Shown here one piece after another: positions 47,858-60,381 of a DNA stretch of 64,000 nt. The notes beneath the pieces are model-generated. The model did not search any database, had not been told where the DNA came from, and saw only the letters and a list, made by a program, of their open reading frames with translations. The translations under genes were made by a program, and so were the position numbers. Positions within the stretch are counted from its first letter, which is position 1; every line of letters starts with the position of its first letter. The stretch comes from Propionibacteriaceae bacterium (GTDB lineage: Bacteria > Actinomycetota > Actinomycetes > Propionibacteriales > Propionibacteriaceae), in the NCBI GenBank assembly GCA_009780915.1, contig WQZD01000004.1:62001-126000 (forward strand), read 5' to 3'.

Positions 47858-49413
47858 GCATCGTCTTCGTCGGCCTTCCGGCCAGTGGCAAGACCACCAT
47901 CGGCGCGGCCGTCGCGGCGCGCCTGGGCGTGACGTGGCTCGACACCGACACGATGGTCGAGGACTACACCGGCCAGGCCATCACCGAGATCTTCGCTGAC
48001 GACGGGGAAGCCCGCTTCCGTGAGCTCGAGGAACGTGCGGCCGCCGAGGCGCTGCGCATGGCCGAGGTGGTGTGCCTGGGCGGGGGAGCGGTGATGACGC
48101 CGTCGATCCGGGCCATGCTGGGCGACCATCGTGTGGTGTGGTTGGACGTGTCGGTGACGACCCTGACCCGTCGGGCGGGGATGAACCGCCTGCGCCCGCT
48201 CCTGTTGACCGATGTCCGTGCCCAGATGACGCAGTTGGCGAGCGAGCGACTGCCCGTCCTGGCCGAGGTGGCCACCTGGCGGGTGGACGCCGAGCGCGGC
48301 GTGGACGATGTGGTCGACGAGATTTTGTCCTTGGTCTGCCCGGCCCAGACCATCCGGGTCGCGGGCGAACAGCCCTACGACGTCCTGATCGGGTGGGGGG
48401 TCTCCTCGCAGATCGCCGACCACCTCGGCCAGGCGGCCATGACCGCGATCATCTACCCCGAGGTCCTGGCCGAGCGGGCCCGCCATCTGGCGCAGCGCGT
48501 TCCCGGTCCGATACTGCTGCGGGTCCCCGACGCGGAGCACGCCAAGACGGCGGAGATCCTCGACCAGTGCTGGAACGAGGTGGCGCGAGCCGGTCTCACG
48601 CGGTCGGACGCGGTCGTCTCCGTGGGTGGCGGGGCCACCACCGACCTCGCAGGCTTCGTCGCGGCGACCTACTTGCGGGGGATCCGCCACGTGTGCGTCC
48701 CCACCACCGTGCTGGGAATGGCTGACGCGGCCGTCGGGGGCAAGACGGGGATCAACCTGCCCGTCGGCAAGAACCTCGTCGGCGCCTTTCATGAGCCCGC
48801 CGCCGTGTTGTGCGACCTCGACCTGCTGGCCGGGCTGCCGACGGTCCAGGTGCGATCGGGCCTGGCCGAGGTGCTGAAGTGCGGTTTCATCGCCGATCCG
48901 GTCATCCTCGAGTCAGTGGGACGCGACCCGAGGGACGCGTGCGACACGCAATCCGACGCCTTCGTCGACCAGCTCGCTCGTGCCATCAGCGTCAAGGCGC
49001 GGGTCGTGTCCACAGATTTCAAGGAGACGGGAGTCGGCGGTGTCGGTCGCGAGGCGTTGAATTACGGCCACACCCTCGGGCATGCCATCGAGAAACTGGA
49101 AGGCTTCACCTGGCCCCACGGGAACGCCGTGGCCGTGGGCATGGTCTTCGCGGCCGAGGTCGCCCACCGGCTGGGCATGATCGACGCCGACACCCTGGCG
49201 CTCCACCGGACCGTCCTGGAGTCGGTCGGTCTTCCCATCGTCTACTCGGGCGCCGGCTGGGCCGAGGTCCGCTCCACCATGAGCCTGGACAAGAAGTCGC
49301 GAGGATCCCATCTGCGGTTGGTCCTTCTGCAGGGCATCGGCCATCCCGTGGTGGTCGCGGACGTGGACGACACCGTCCTCCACCAGGCTTTCGAGGCGAT
49401 CGGAGGGGTGTGA
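47854..49413 (+). CDS. aroKB: Bifunctional shikimate kinase / 3-dehydroquinate synthase
   Basis: A 519-residue fusion. The N-terminal shikimate kinase (1-165) has Walker A GLPASGKT at 7-14, the DTD shikimate-binding motif, GGGAV and NRLRPLL. The C-terminal 3-dehydroquinate synthase (about 175-519) has [16 protein letters not shown], the metal-binding Glu in [10 protein letters not shown], and the two His in [11 protein letters not shown] and [10 protein letters not shown]. It performs steps 2 and 5 of the shikimate pathway. The same fusion is known in Bifidobacterium. GTG 47854 overlaps the aroC stop. Confidence 0.95.
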   Translation: MSIVFVGLPASGKTTIGAAVAARLGVTWLDTDTMVEDYTGQAITEIFADDGEARFRELEERAAAEALRMAEVVCLGGGAVMTPSIRAMLGDHRVVWLDVSVTTLTRRAGMNRLRPLLLTDVRAQMTQLASERLPVLAEVATWRVDAERGVDDVVDEILSLVCPAQTIRVAGEQPYDVLIGWGVSSQIADHLGQAAMTAIIYPEVLAERARHLAQRVPGPILLRVPDAEHAKTAEILDQCWNEVARAGLTRSDAVVSVGGGATTDLAGFVAATYLRGIRHVCVPTTVLGMADAAVGGKTGINLPVGKNLVGAFHEPAAVLCDLDLLAGLPTVQVRSGLAEVLKCGFIADPVILESVGRDPRDACDTQSDAFVDQLARAISVKARVVSTDFKETGVGGVGREALNYGHTLGHAIEKLEGFTWPHGNAVAVGMVFAAEVAHRLGMIDADTLALHRTVLESVGLPIVYSGAGWAEVRSTMSLDKKSRGSHLRLVLLQGIGHPVVVADVDDTVLHQAFEAIGGV

Positions 49414-49416
49414 GTC

Positions 49417-50136
49417 GTGTATATACCGGACCATTTCCGCATGCCGGACAGTGATGTGCGGGAATTCCTCGCGCGTGTGGGCACGGGGACCCTCGTCACC
49501 GTCGACCCCGTCTCGTCGCGTCCGCTCGCCACCTTCCTGCCGTGGGTCTGGACCGAGGGGGGACGCCTGATCACCCACATCGGGCTGGTCAACCCCCAAT
49601 CTGGTCATGGCAGGCCGGCCACACCCCTCGACGGGTCCGACCCAGGCGCTGCCGCGTACCCGGGCACGGCCCTGCTCATCGTGATGGGTGAGGACGCCTT
49701 CGTGTCCTCTCGATGGCTGACGCAGCCGGGCGGCGCCACCTGGGATTACGAGACGGTCCACGTGTACGGGGACCTGGTCCACCACACCGACACCGCCTGG
49801 ATACAGAATTGTTTCGACACCATGATGCGCCACTACGACTCCAGCAGCATCAAGGGCTACGACCCCGAGTGGCTGGAGAAGCAGAGCCGTGCGGTGGTCG
49901 GGCTCGAGTTGATCGTGACGGACGTGTGGGCGAAATCCAAGCTGTCCCAGAACCGCTCCGAACAGGAGGTCCGCGCGATCGCCCAACACCTGCAGACCTC
50001 CTGCCCCCATCTCGCCGAGCGGGTGCGACAGGTCAGCCTGCCCCATGTCGAGGCCCGTGACGCGAGGGTCCGCGCGGCCACGGCGTACACCTACGTCAGG
50101 AAGACCACCACACGCCCGCCGTCCCCCCACCCCTGA
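49417..50136 (+). CDS. PaiB-like FMN-binding protein
   Basis: A 239-residue protein of the PaiB/FMN-binding split-barrel family, beginning [11 protein letters not shown] and with [12 protein letters not shown] in the middle and [17 protein letters not shown] near the end, the family's flavin and dimer segments. The family was named from a Bacillus regulator but members are probably flavin oxidoreductases. GTG 49417 starts 3 bp after aroKB, an unusual partner in a biosynthetic operon. Function here unknown. Confidence 0.82.
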   Translation: MYIPDHFRMPDSDVREFLARVGTGTLVTVDPVSSRPLATFLPWVWTEGGRLITHIGLVNPQSGHGRPATPLDGSDPGAAAYPGTALLIVMGEDAFVSSRWLTQPGGATWDYETVHVYGDLVHHTDTAWIQNCFDTMMRHYDSSSIKGYDPEWLEKQSRAVVGLELIVTDVWAKSKLSQNRSEQEVRAIAQHLQTSCPHLAERVRQVSLPHVEARDARVRAATAYTYVRKTTTRPPSPHP

Positions 50137-50185
50137 TTGGCCGATTCCGGTAAGATCGTTCCTCGGTAGAAAAGAAAGGGCTCAC

Positions 50186-50743
50186 ATGATCTCAACGAAC
50201 GACATCCATAACGGGACGGTGCTCAACCTGGACGGGCAGCTGTGGACCGTGACCTGGTTCCAGCATCACAAGCCTGGCAAGGGCAACACGGTGGTGCGGA
50301 CCAAGCTCAAGCACGTCCTCACAGGCAAGACTGTCGATCGTACCTTCAACTCCGACACCAAGGTCGAGGACGCCCAGGTGGACCGTCGTGAGATGCAGTA
50401 CCTCTACCACGACTCCGACGGGTTCGTGTTCATGGACACCGCCGACTACTCGCAGATGACCATCTCGGACGAGGTCGTCGGCGACGCGACGAACTTCCTC
50501 CTGGAGAACGGCACCGCCTCCGTGGCCCTGTACGAGGGCAACCCCCTCTTCATCGAACTGCCGGCCTCCGTCGAACTGGAGATCACCTACACCGAGCCGG
50601 GGCTCCAGGGCGACCGCTCCAGCGCCGGGACCAAACCCGCCACCGTCGAGACGGGCTACCAGATCCAGGTGCCCCTGTTCATCACGAACGGCGAGAAGGT
50701 CAAGGTGGACACCCGCGACGGCTCGTACATCTCCCGTGTCTGA
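50186..50743 (+). CDS. efp: Translation elongation factor P
   Basis: A 185-residue EF-P with three beta domains. The loop that contacts the peptidyl-transferase centre is KPGKGNT with K32 at the tip. The C-terminal domain ends [16 protein letters not shown], as in other EF-Ps. It rescues ribosomes on polyproline, relevant here because the RDD protein, GlnX-like protein and PknG-like protein all have proline runs. AGAAAGGG lies before the ATG. Confidence 0.96.
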   Translation: MISTNDIHNGTVLNLDGQLWTVTWFQHHKPGKGNTVVRTKLKHVLTGKTVDRTFNSDTKVEDAQVDRREMQYLYHDSDGFVFMDTADYSQMTISDEVVGDATNFLLENGTASVALYEGNPLFIELPASVELEITYTEPGLQGDRSSAGTKPATVETGYQIQVPLFITNGEKVKVDTRDGSYISRV

Positions 50744-51188
50744 CGCCACGCCCAAACGGTCGCGGATGCGCAAGGCGCGCAAGTACGCCGTCGACATCCT
50801 GTACTCCGCGGACATGGCCGCCTGCTCGGTCGAGCAGGCCATGGCCGCGTACGCCACCATGTCCGACCGCGAGATCCCCGCGTACTCCAAGAAACTCGCC
50901 GAAGGGGTGGCTGAGACCAGCTACCTCATCGACGGGTACTTGGCGCCGTGCCTGGCCGAGGACTGGACCATCGAGCGCATGCCCGCCGTCGACCGCTGCC
51001 TGGCTCGGATCGCGGTCTGGGAGATGCTCTACGCCGACCTGCCTGCGGCCATCGCCATCTCGGAGGCGGTCGACTTGGCGAAAGAACTGTCCACAGATTC
51101 GTCACCGACGTTCCTGACGGGAGTCCTCGGCCATGTCGCCACACTGATTCCCCGGGCGGATGACGAGCCGACCGACGAGAAAGTATAG
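50736..51188 (+). CDS. nusB: Transcription antitermination factor NusB
   Basis: A 150-residue all-helical NusB with [15 protein letters not shown] at the start, a central W[20 protein letters not shown] and a conserved [15 protein letters not shown](T)F end. It forms the rRNA antitermination complex with NusE. GTG 50736 overlaps the efp stop by 8 bases; the efp-nusB pair is common in bacteria. Confidence 0.95.
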   Translation: MSDATPKRSRMRKARKYAVDILYSADMAACSVEQAMAAYATMSDREIPAYSKKLAEGVAETSYLIDGYLAPCLAEDWTIERMPAVDRCLARIAVWEMLYADLPAAIAISEAVDLAKELSTDSSPTFLTGVLGHVATLIPRADDEPTDEKV

Positions 51189-51198
51189 GCTGGACCTC

Positions 51199-52324
51199 AT
51201 GGAACCCACCGTCCCCGCAATCCTTGTTCTTGAGGACGGACGAACATTTCGTGGGCAGTCATTCGGGGCCACAGGCGAGACCTTCGGTGAGGCCGTCTTC
51301 GCCACCGGCATGAGCGGTTACCAAGAGACGCTCACGGACCCGAGTTACGCCCGCCAAGTGGTCGTCTCCACCGCGCCCCACATCGGCAACACCGGATGGA
51401 ACGACGAGGACGACGAGTCCTCGCGTATCTGGGTGGCCGGGTACGTCGTCCGCGACCCCAGTCCACGACCGTCCTCATGGCGGGCCACCCGGTCGTTGCC
51501 GGAGCAGTTGGCCGCCCAGGGCGTGGTGGGCATCTGTGGGATCGACACGCGCGCCCTCACACGGCACCTGCGTGAGCGCGGCGCGATGCGGGTCGGAATC
51601 TCGACCATCGACCTGGACCCGCAGGCCCTGCTGTCGAAGGTTCTGCAAGCGCCGGCCATGGCGGGCGCCGACCTGGCGGGAGAGGTGAGCACCGACCAGC
51701 CGTACGTCATCCCGGCACGAGGCGAGAAGCGGTTCACGGTGGCGGCGCTCGATCTGGGCATCAAGTCCATGACCCCCGCCCTCATGAGCCACCACGGCAT
51801 GGAGGTCCACGTCCTTCCCCAGTCGACGACCTTCGACCAGATCACAGCCCTGAATCCTGACGGGGTCTTCTTCTCCAACGGGCCCGGCGATCCGGCGACG
51901 GCCGAGCACGCCATCGATCTGTTGCGGCAGGTCCTCGCTGCGGGGATCCCGTACTTCGGCATCTGTTTCGGCTCGCAGATCTTCGGCCTGGCGCTGGGTT
52001 TCACCACCTACAAGCTGAAATACGGCCATCGCGGCATCAATCAGCCGGTTAAGGACCTCCGCACCGGCATGGTGGAGATCACCGCCCACAACCACGGGTT
52101 CGCCGTCGACGCCCCTGTCGGGGTCGAGGTGGACACCGAGTACGGACAGGCGTCGGTCAGCCACGTCGGGCTCAACGACCAGGTCGTCGAGGGTCTGCAA
52201 CTGACCCGCGACGGGCGGCTCGTCGGGTTCTCCGTGCAGTACCATCCCGAGGCCGCCGCCGGCCCCCATGACGCGGGGTATCTGTTCGACCGCTTCGCCG
52301 ACATGATGGCCGACTGGAGGAATC

Positions 52325-52332
<8 letters not shown>
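51199..52332 (+). CDS. carA: Carbamoyl-phosphate synthase small (glutaminase) subunit
   Basis: A 377-residue CarA. The N-terminal domain has LEDGRTFRG and [14 protein letters not shown]. The class I glutaminase has the nucleophile Cys in [10 protein letters not shown] (here FGSQ instead of the usual LGHQ) and the His-Glu pair in YHPEA. It supplies ammonia to CarB for arginine and pyrimidine synthesis. ATG 51199 is 10 bp after nusB; the ribosome-binding site is weak. Confidence 0.95.
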
Positions 52333-55638
<3,306 letters not shown>

Positions 55639-55642
<4 letters not shown>

Positions 55643-56706
55643 GATCCGCGGCGCTGACCGCAGGGTATGAGGCGGTCATACGGCCTGTCCTCTTCCGCTC
55701 CTTCCGAGGCGACCCCGAACGGGTCCACGAGGCCATGATCACGGCCCTGGCCGCCGTCGGGGAGACCGGCTGGGCGCGACTGGCGCCCCTGCTGATCAGT
55801 CCTCCGCACGACCCGGTCACCGTGGCGGGGATCCGCCTTCCCGGGCGGGTCGGGGTCGCGGCTGGCCTGGACAAAGACGGGGTGGCCGCGAAGATCTGGG
55901 CGCGATTGGGGTTCGGCTTCGCCGAACTGGGGACGGTCACGGCCAACCCCCAACCCGGCAACCCACGTCCGCGATTGTTCCGACTCACGTCCACCCACGG
56001 GCTGATCAACCGTATGGGATTCAACAACCAAGGCGCCCAGGCCCTGGCCGACCGGCTGGCTGGTTGGGGGGTGCGCCGCGGCGAGAACACCCTCGGCATC
56101 CCCGTGGGGATCTCCATCGGCAAGACGAAGACGACGGCCTTGGACGAGGCGGTCGACGATTACATCCGCTCCATGCGGGCCCTCCACACTCACGCCGACT
56201 ACCTGGCGGTCAACGTGTCCAGCCCCAACACGCCGGGGTTGCGCTCCCTCCAGTCGAAGACTGAGATCTTCGAGTTGGTGAGCGCCTTGGTGGCCACGGC
56301 CGCCGATCTGGATCCCACCCCCGTGCCTGTCTTCGTCAAGGTGGCGCCCGACCTGTCGGACGAGGCCCTCGACGAGTTGTCGCAGGCCGTCGTCGACGCG
56401 GGCGCGTCGGGCCTGATCGCGACCAACACCACCGTGTCTCGTGAGGGGATCGCCCGAGGAGACCAGGGGTACGCCCGCCAGACGGGCGGGATGTCCGGGG
56501 CTGCCTTGACACTGAGATCGCGTCAGGTGGTGGCCCGGGCGCTGCGCAGCGGTCTTCCGGTGATCGCCAGCGGCGGGATCATGACGGTGGCCGACGCCCG
56601 CGCCATGCTCGATCTGGGCGCCGCGGCCGTCCAGGTGTACACAGGCTTCATCTACCGTGGTCCAGGCCTCGTCGCCGGGATCAACGACGCACCGGTGGGG
56701 TGGTGA
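55639..56706 (+). CDS. pyrD: Dihydroorotate dehydrogenase, class 2 (quinone)
   Basis: A 355-residue class 2 DHODH. An N-terminal amphipathic segment (about 1-45) would bind the membrane and quinone. [21 protein letters not shown] and the catalytic Ser in [11 protein letters not shown] identify the class. FMN-phosphate contacts lie in ASGGI and GAAAVQVYT. It oxidises dihydroorotate in the pyrimidine route. Overlaps carB (ATGA) and pyrF (GTGA). Confidence 0.95.
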
Positions 56707-57515
56707 CCATGGTGTCCTTCGCCGCACGTGTCGCAGACCTCGTCGCTGAGCGTGGAGGGCTGTGCGTGGGCATCGACCCCCATCCCGGCGTCATGGACGC
56801 CTGGGGCGTGGGCCAGGATCTCGCCGGCGTGGAGGCGGTCGCCATGGGGATGGTGGAGGCCTTGGCCGACACGGTGGCGGTCTTCAAGCCTCAGTCGGCG
56901 TTCTTCGAGCGCTGGGGGTCGGCCGGAATCGCCGTGCTGGAGAGATGCGTGGGCGCGCTGCAGGACAGCGGCGCCCTGGTCATCCTGGATGTGAAGCGCG
57001 GGGACATCGGGTCCACCATGGACGCCTACGCCCAGGCATACCTCGGCGAGGGCCCGGGGAGCGTGGACGCCATCACCGCCAGCCCCTATCTGGGGTTCGA
57101 CGCGCTGGCGCCAGCCTTCGACATGGCCGAGGCCCATGGCCGGGGAGTGTTCGTCCTGGCTCGTACGTCCAATCCCGAAGGCGGCGACCTCCAGTTGGGG
57201 CGCACCCTCTCGGGCGCCGTCGTCGCCCAGAGCATCGTGGATCAGGCCCATGCTCGCAACCAGGCGTCCGGGGTGGACGCGATCGGCCTGGTCGTCGGCG
57301 CCACCCACGCCAGTCTCGGCGTCGATCTGTCCGAGTTCACCGGGCCTGTCCTCGTCCCCGGAGTCGGGGCGCAGGGTGGGACGGTGGCCGGGGTGAGGGC
57401 CGCGTTCTCGTCCAGCCCCGCTCTGGTCCTTCCGTCGGTCAGTCGAGAGGTCCTGTACGCCGGACCTGACCCTGGTCGACTGAGAGCGTGCGTGGCCAGG
57501 CTCCTCGAGGGCTAG
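56703..57515 (+). CDS. pyrF: Orotidine-5'-phosphate decarboxylase, long (type 2) form
   Basis: A 270-residue OMP decarboxylase of the actinobacterial long form: GLCVGIDPHP at the start, FKPQSAFFE, the catalytic D-x-K-x2-D motif in LDVKRGDIGSTM, and VPGVGAQGG. It makes UMP. GTG 56703 overlaps the pyrD stop as GTGA; GTG 56700 and ATG 56709 are close alternatives. Last gene of the alaS-pyrF block; 164 bp follow before the next gene. Confidence 0.93.
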   Translation: MTMVSFAARVADLVAERGGLCVGIDPHPGVMDAWGVGQDLAGVEAVAMGMVEALADTVAVFKPQSAFFERWGSAGIAVLERCVGALQDSGALVILDVKRGDIGSTMDAYAQAYLGEGPGSVDAITASPYLGFDALAPAFDMAEAHGRGVFVLARTSNPEGGDLQLGRTLSGAVVAQSIVDQAHARNQASGVDAIGLVVGATHASLGVDLSEFTGPVLVPGVGAQGGTVAGVRAAFSSSPALVLPSVSREVLYAGPDPGRLRACVARLLEG

Positions 57516-57679
57516 ACGCGAAACGCGCCGGGACACGCGCCGTTGCCCATCAGGTCTGCTAAGTTGGGAACGCGCACGAGGCTGGTTCGTGCCATGAGTG
57601 GTTCCTCGCCGACGACGGCGGGTCCACCAGGTGACGATGGGGGAGTCGGCGCACCACAGATCCATGAAAGGTGGAAGAC

Positions 57680-58576
57680 ATGAAGTCCTATCCCGTACAC
57701 ACCCTCGACCTTCCCAGCGGGGAGACCCTGGCCTATCGCGCCTGCGGCGCCGGACCACGAGCCGTGGTGCTCATCCATGGGAACCAGTCCAGTTCTGTGC
57801 ATTGGCAGACCACGATGGAAGCGCTGGAGGATGAGTTCACCGTCTACGCGCCAGACTTGCGTGGGTTCGGAGACTCCACCTACCGCCAAGGCTTCGACTC
57901 CTTGGGCGAGTTGGCCAAGGACGTCGAAGAGTTCATGGACGGGGTCGGCATCGGAACCTGCGCCCTCGTGGGCTGGTCGACCGGTGGCGGGGTGGCTCTG
58001 GAGATCGCCGCCGACCTTCCGGAGCGTGTGTCGACCGTCGTGCTGGTGGACTCCGTTCCCCCCACGGGATACCCGATGGTCGCCAAGGACGAGCAGGGCC
58101 AGCCGATCCTCACCCAGTTCCTGACCACGAGGGAGGAGATCGCCGCCGATCCCGTGCAGGTGGTGCCCGTCCTGACCGCGTACGCGACCGGGGACCGCGG
58201 GATGATGCGCGGGATCTGGGACATGGTGATCTACAACCTCAACCAGCCCCCCGCCGAGGACTACGAGCTGTACTTGGACGCCATGTTCAAGCAGCGCAAC
58301 CTGGTCGACGTGGACTACGCCCTGGTGATGTTCAACATGACGGACGACGCCACCGCCAGCGCGCCCGGCTCGTCACGTCTGGCGGACGTGGTGTGCCCGG
58401 TGACCATCCTCCACGGCGAGAAGGACCTGGTCGTCCCCCTGTCCTGGGGCCAGCAAACTTTCGCCCTGCTGGGCGATCGCGCCACTATGATCACCTTCCC
58501 CGACTCCGGCCATTCCCCCATCACCGACGAGCCCGAAGCCTTCATGACAGCCCTGAAGGAGGCCCTGCGAGGGTAG
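57680..58576 (+). CDS. Alpha/beta hydrolase
   Basis: A 298-residue alpha/beta-hydrolase. The oxyanion-hole segment is LIHGNQ, the nucleophile is S100 in GWSTGG, the acid Asp is in HGEKDLVVP, and the catalytic His is in DSGHSP. A cap domain fills about 125-220. This architecture is shared by lactonases, esterases and haloperoxidase-like enzymes; the substrate cannot be told. ATG 57680 has AAAGG 8 bases upstream. The 57516-57679 leader shows nothing notable. It is the last chromosomal gene before the tRNA fragment and prophage. Confidence 0.88.
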   Translation: MKSYPVHTLDLPSGETLAYRACGAGPRAVVLIHGNQSSSVHWQTTMEALEDEFTVYAPDLRGFGDSTYRQGFDSLGELAKDVEEFMDGVGIGTCALVGWSTGGGVALEIAADLPERVSTVVLVDSVPPTGYPMVAKDEQGQPILTQFLTTREEIAADPVQVVPVLTAYATGDRGMMRGIWDMVIYNLNQPPAEDYELYLDAMFKQRNLVDVDYALVMFNMTDDATASAPGSSRLADVVCPVTILHGEKDLVVPLSWGQQTFALLGDRATMITFPDSGHSPITDEPEAFMTALKEALRG

Positions 58577-58602
58577 GGTACGGCGACACGTGCGCGATGA
58601 TG

Positions 58603-58649
58603 TGGGGCGGCGGGGGCTCGAACCCCGGACCCAGGGATTATGAGTCCCT
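58603..58649 (-). other. Attachment-site remnant: 3' half of a tRNA gene with anticodon CAU (tRNA-Met or tRNA-Ile2)
   Basis: On the minus strand the fragment reads anticodon arm AGGGA-CTCATAA-TCCCT, variable loop, T arm CGGGG-TTCGAGC-CCCCG, acceptor strand CCGCCCC and discriminator A. No D arm and no GGGGCGG 5' acceptor strand follow to the right, so this is not a whole tRNA. Elements that integrate into tRNA 3' ends leave such a displaced 3' copy at one border while the intact gene is rebuilt at the other. Confidence 0.8.
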
Positions 58650-58837
58650 TGGTGTATGCCGATTGACAAGGCAATATATGTCTGGGTAAGCCATTCAGAC
58701 AGCCATTGAACACTCGACCATCCTGTGAGACGTGATTCTCGTGACCGCGAAATGCGATGGTAGATGCGGCATCATTGGCGCTCCAAGCAATACTACCATG
58801 CGACTTTGACACCATGCCAAGGCCGCCCATATGATTC

Positions 58838-59015
58838 CTTCCGGAGGTTCGTAACTCCAGTACACACATTCCGGTTCCGCCCGCCTTAGCGGGTCGGTGG
58901 GAGCCGGGAGGCAGGTGGCATACAACACCATCCTTGGATGGGAAACCGCCCGACCGAGAACTGTGTGTACTCGATTACGAACCTCCCGGCTGCCTACCAT
59001 GGCCGCCACCGGAGG
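58838..59015. repeat. Large imperfect inverted repeat with nested hairpins (candidate structured RNA)
   Basis: Nested arms: CTTCCGG (58838-58844) with CCGGAGG (59009-59015); AGGTTCGTAA (58845-58854) with TTACGAACCT (58975-58984); AGTACACACA (58859-58868) with TGTGTGTACT (58962-58971). Inside are hairpins CCCGC-CTTA-GCGGG (58880-58893) and CCATC-CTTG-GATGG (58928-58941). AGCCGGGAGG (58902-58911) can pair with CCTCCCGGCT (58982-58991), a pairing that crosses the others like a pseudoknot. No credible coding sequence. It may be a structured RNA or a DNA site bound by phage proteins. Confidence 0.65.
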
Positions 59016-59113
59016 AACTATTTTGAGGATTCACACATGCATTGTCGCGCATTCGTACAAGCCAGTGGCACGCACGTTCGATCCTTGCTATGATCTTCCA
59101 CGCAGCAAATAGC

Positions 59114-59153
59114 AGAGCCGCTGATCTCCTCGCGAAAGAAACTCAGCGGCTCT
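59114..59153. repeat. Hairpin with perfect 11-bp stem
   Basis: AGAGCCGCTGA / TCAGCGGCTCT with an 18-base loop, 100 bp to the right of the large inverted repeat. No U-run on the plus strand. It could end a transcript from the structured tract or protect an RNA 3' end. Confidence 0.55.
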
Positions 59154-59234
59154 CGAAACGCCCACCAAAGGAGGCATCGTGACCTAGCATAGCAACGACG
59201 CTAGCTATCTAGCAAGACGTGGATGTATGGAGTG

Positions 59235-59498
59235 TCAATGGACTGCGGAGGCAGTTCTCTGAAGAAGTCTGTCTTCTGCGCGGCTCATGATGACAGCGGG
59301 TGAGACACCGATGGCTCTTCCGACTTTCACGATTACTGAATATGGTATGTCGCGCTTACCGTGAGCGTACCTGAAGAGCGTCTGATAGTGAACGTCGATC
59401 TCTCGTGAGACTGCCGCCATTGACTTACCTGATGCGGCTATCTCTGCTCGCAGTTGGTCGGCAAGTGCTGTGATGACTAACTGAACATCGTTTTCCAT
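59235..59498 (-). CDS. Small helix-turn-helix protein, probable prophage repressor
   Basis: An 87-residue protein. The helix-turn-helix lies in the middle (GKSMAAVSREIDVHYQTLFRYAHG) and a further DNA-binding-like helix follows; no LexA-type protease domain. Position, divergent from a second helix-turn-helix gene at the head of the phage early region, fits a CI-type repressor, though it is very short for one. ATG 59498 used. The stretch 59160-59234 downstream has three CTAGC elements (59184, 59201, 59209). Confidence 0.7.
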   Translation of the reverse strand: MENDVQLVITALADQLRAEIAASGKSMAAVSREIDVHYQTLFRYAHGKRDIPYSVIVKVGRAIGVSPAVIMSRAEDRLLQRTASAVH

Positions 59499-59556
59499 GG
59501 TGACAACATATCACACAGTGGAACATAAATCTATCCAAAATGATAATGAAAGGCAT

Positions 59557-59585
59557 TTGACGGTGCATGGGACTTCTATTAGTAT
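59557..59585 (+). promoter_or_regulatory. Probable early rightward promoter of the prophage
   Basis: TTGACG (59557-59562) and TAGTAT (59580-59585) with an exact 17-bp spacer. The predicted start of transcription, about 59592, coincides with the ATG at 59593. Confidence 0.5.
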
Positions 59586-59592
59586 TAGCCGT

Positions 59593-59853
59593 ATGGATAT
59601 GACTTCTATAAACATGGATATCGCTGAGGCAATATCCAAGCGAATGAATCATCAGGGAACAAGCAGGCTACAACTGTCAAAGGAGTCGTATATTCCATAC
59701 GCAACACTCAGCAGGAAGCTCAACGGAATCAACGAGTTCACGACATCAGAACTGTTGCGAATCGGAATGGCATTGGGGTGCAGCGCCAAGGAATTTCTTG
59801 CGTGCTTCGACGGATGTGTATCAGATGAGAAGGGAGCCTCGAATGACAAGTGA
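59593..59853 (+). CDS. Small helix-turn-helix protein (Cro-like)
   Basis: An 86-residue protein with a helix-turn-helix in SRLQLSKESYIPYATLSRKLNG (residues about 20-40) and a conserved-looking L-R-IGMALG segment after it, as in XRE-type regulators. It is divergent from the other regulator and heads the rightward early genes. Several ATGs are possible (59593, 59599, 59614); 59593 is preferred because it falls at the predicted transcription start, so the mRNA may be leaderless. Overlaps the next gene by 11 bases. Confidence 0.65.
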   Translation: MDMTSINMDIAEAISKRMNHQGTSRLQLSKESYIPYATLSRKLNGINEFTTSELLRIGMALGCSAKEFLACFDGCVSDEKGASNDK

Positions 59854-60181
59854 TACTAGCAATGTCATGCGTTTGGCGCGTGTTAGTGATCCCGAGACTT
59901 CGTTTGATGCTGCTGACATGGCTGACCTGTATGGGTCTCAGCAGAAGGTGCTGAGTCTTCTGCGTGACTTCGGTCCAATGACTGACGCGAGGCTCCAGGA
60001 GTTGTACGCGATCGATGTGAAGGTCTCCCCCGGTCATCGGAAGATGCTGTATTCGGGTGAACGGTTGCGCACGGCACGTAAGGAGCTGGAGCGCCAAGGC
60101 ATGGTCGAGTGGACCGGCGATAAGGAAACACTGCCGTCAGGACGGATGGCACGAATTTGGAAGGCAAAAGAATGGAACTGA
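59843..60181 (+). CDS. Phage hypothetical protein with a winged-helix-like domain
   Basis: A 112-residue soluble protein. It contains SDPETSFDAA near residue 15, a motif common to short phage and mobile-element proteins, then a predicted winged helix (QQKVLSLLRDFGPMTDARL ... RTARKELERQGMVEWTG). No catalytic residues. ATG 59843 follows GAAGGGAG. DNA binding is likely but the target is unknown. Overlaps the next gene by 10 bases. Confidence 0.6.
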   Translation: MTSDTSNVMRLARVSDPETSFDAADMADLYGSQQKVLSLLRDFGPMTDARLQELYAIDVKVSPGHRKMLYSGERLRTARKELERQGMVEWTGDKETLPSGRMARIWKAKEWN

Positions 60182-60381
60182 AAGAGGCTTACACAATCGC
60201 TCAGGCGGCACAGGCATCGCCGTACTGCGAGAAGCGTATAAGGACTGCGTGCATGAGCGGTGAGCTCGGGTACATCGATGGGAAGAAGTGGATCATCCCT
60301 GCCCAGGAGTTCCGTGAGTGGATGGCCGCGAAGTCGGCTGAAAGTAAAGCTAACGGATGGAAGCAGAGGGCGCAGCGATGA
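60172..60381 (+). CDS. Small excisionase/MerR-like DNA-binding protein
   Basis: A 69-residue protein with a winged-helix pattern of the excisionase family: YTIAQAAQASPYCEKRIRTAC, then GYIDGKKWIIPAQEFREWM as the wing and last helix. It may be an excisionase or a transcription factor of the early region. ATG 60172 has GGAAGG nearby. Its stop overlaps the next start (ATGA). Confidence 0.65.
   Translation: MELKEAYTIAQAAQASPYCEKRIRTACMSGELGYIDGKKWIIPAQEFREWMAAKSAESKANGWKQRAQR

Noticed and set aside
58603-58690. A complete tRNA gene
   Set aside because: Anticodon and T arms are good, but there is no D arm or 5' acceptor strand in the following sequence.
58695-59009. A 104-codon minus-strand frame and a 71-codon plus-strand frame in the structured tract
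   Set aside because: No ribosome-binding site or recognisable domain, and both lie across the inverted repeats, so they are better explained by the non-coding structure.
58650-59020. A group I intron in the tRNA
   Set aside because: The anticodon stem-loop is uninterrupted and the conserved P, Q, R and S core sequences are not seen.
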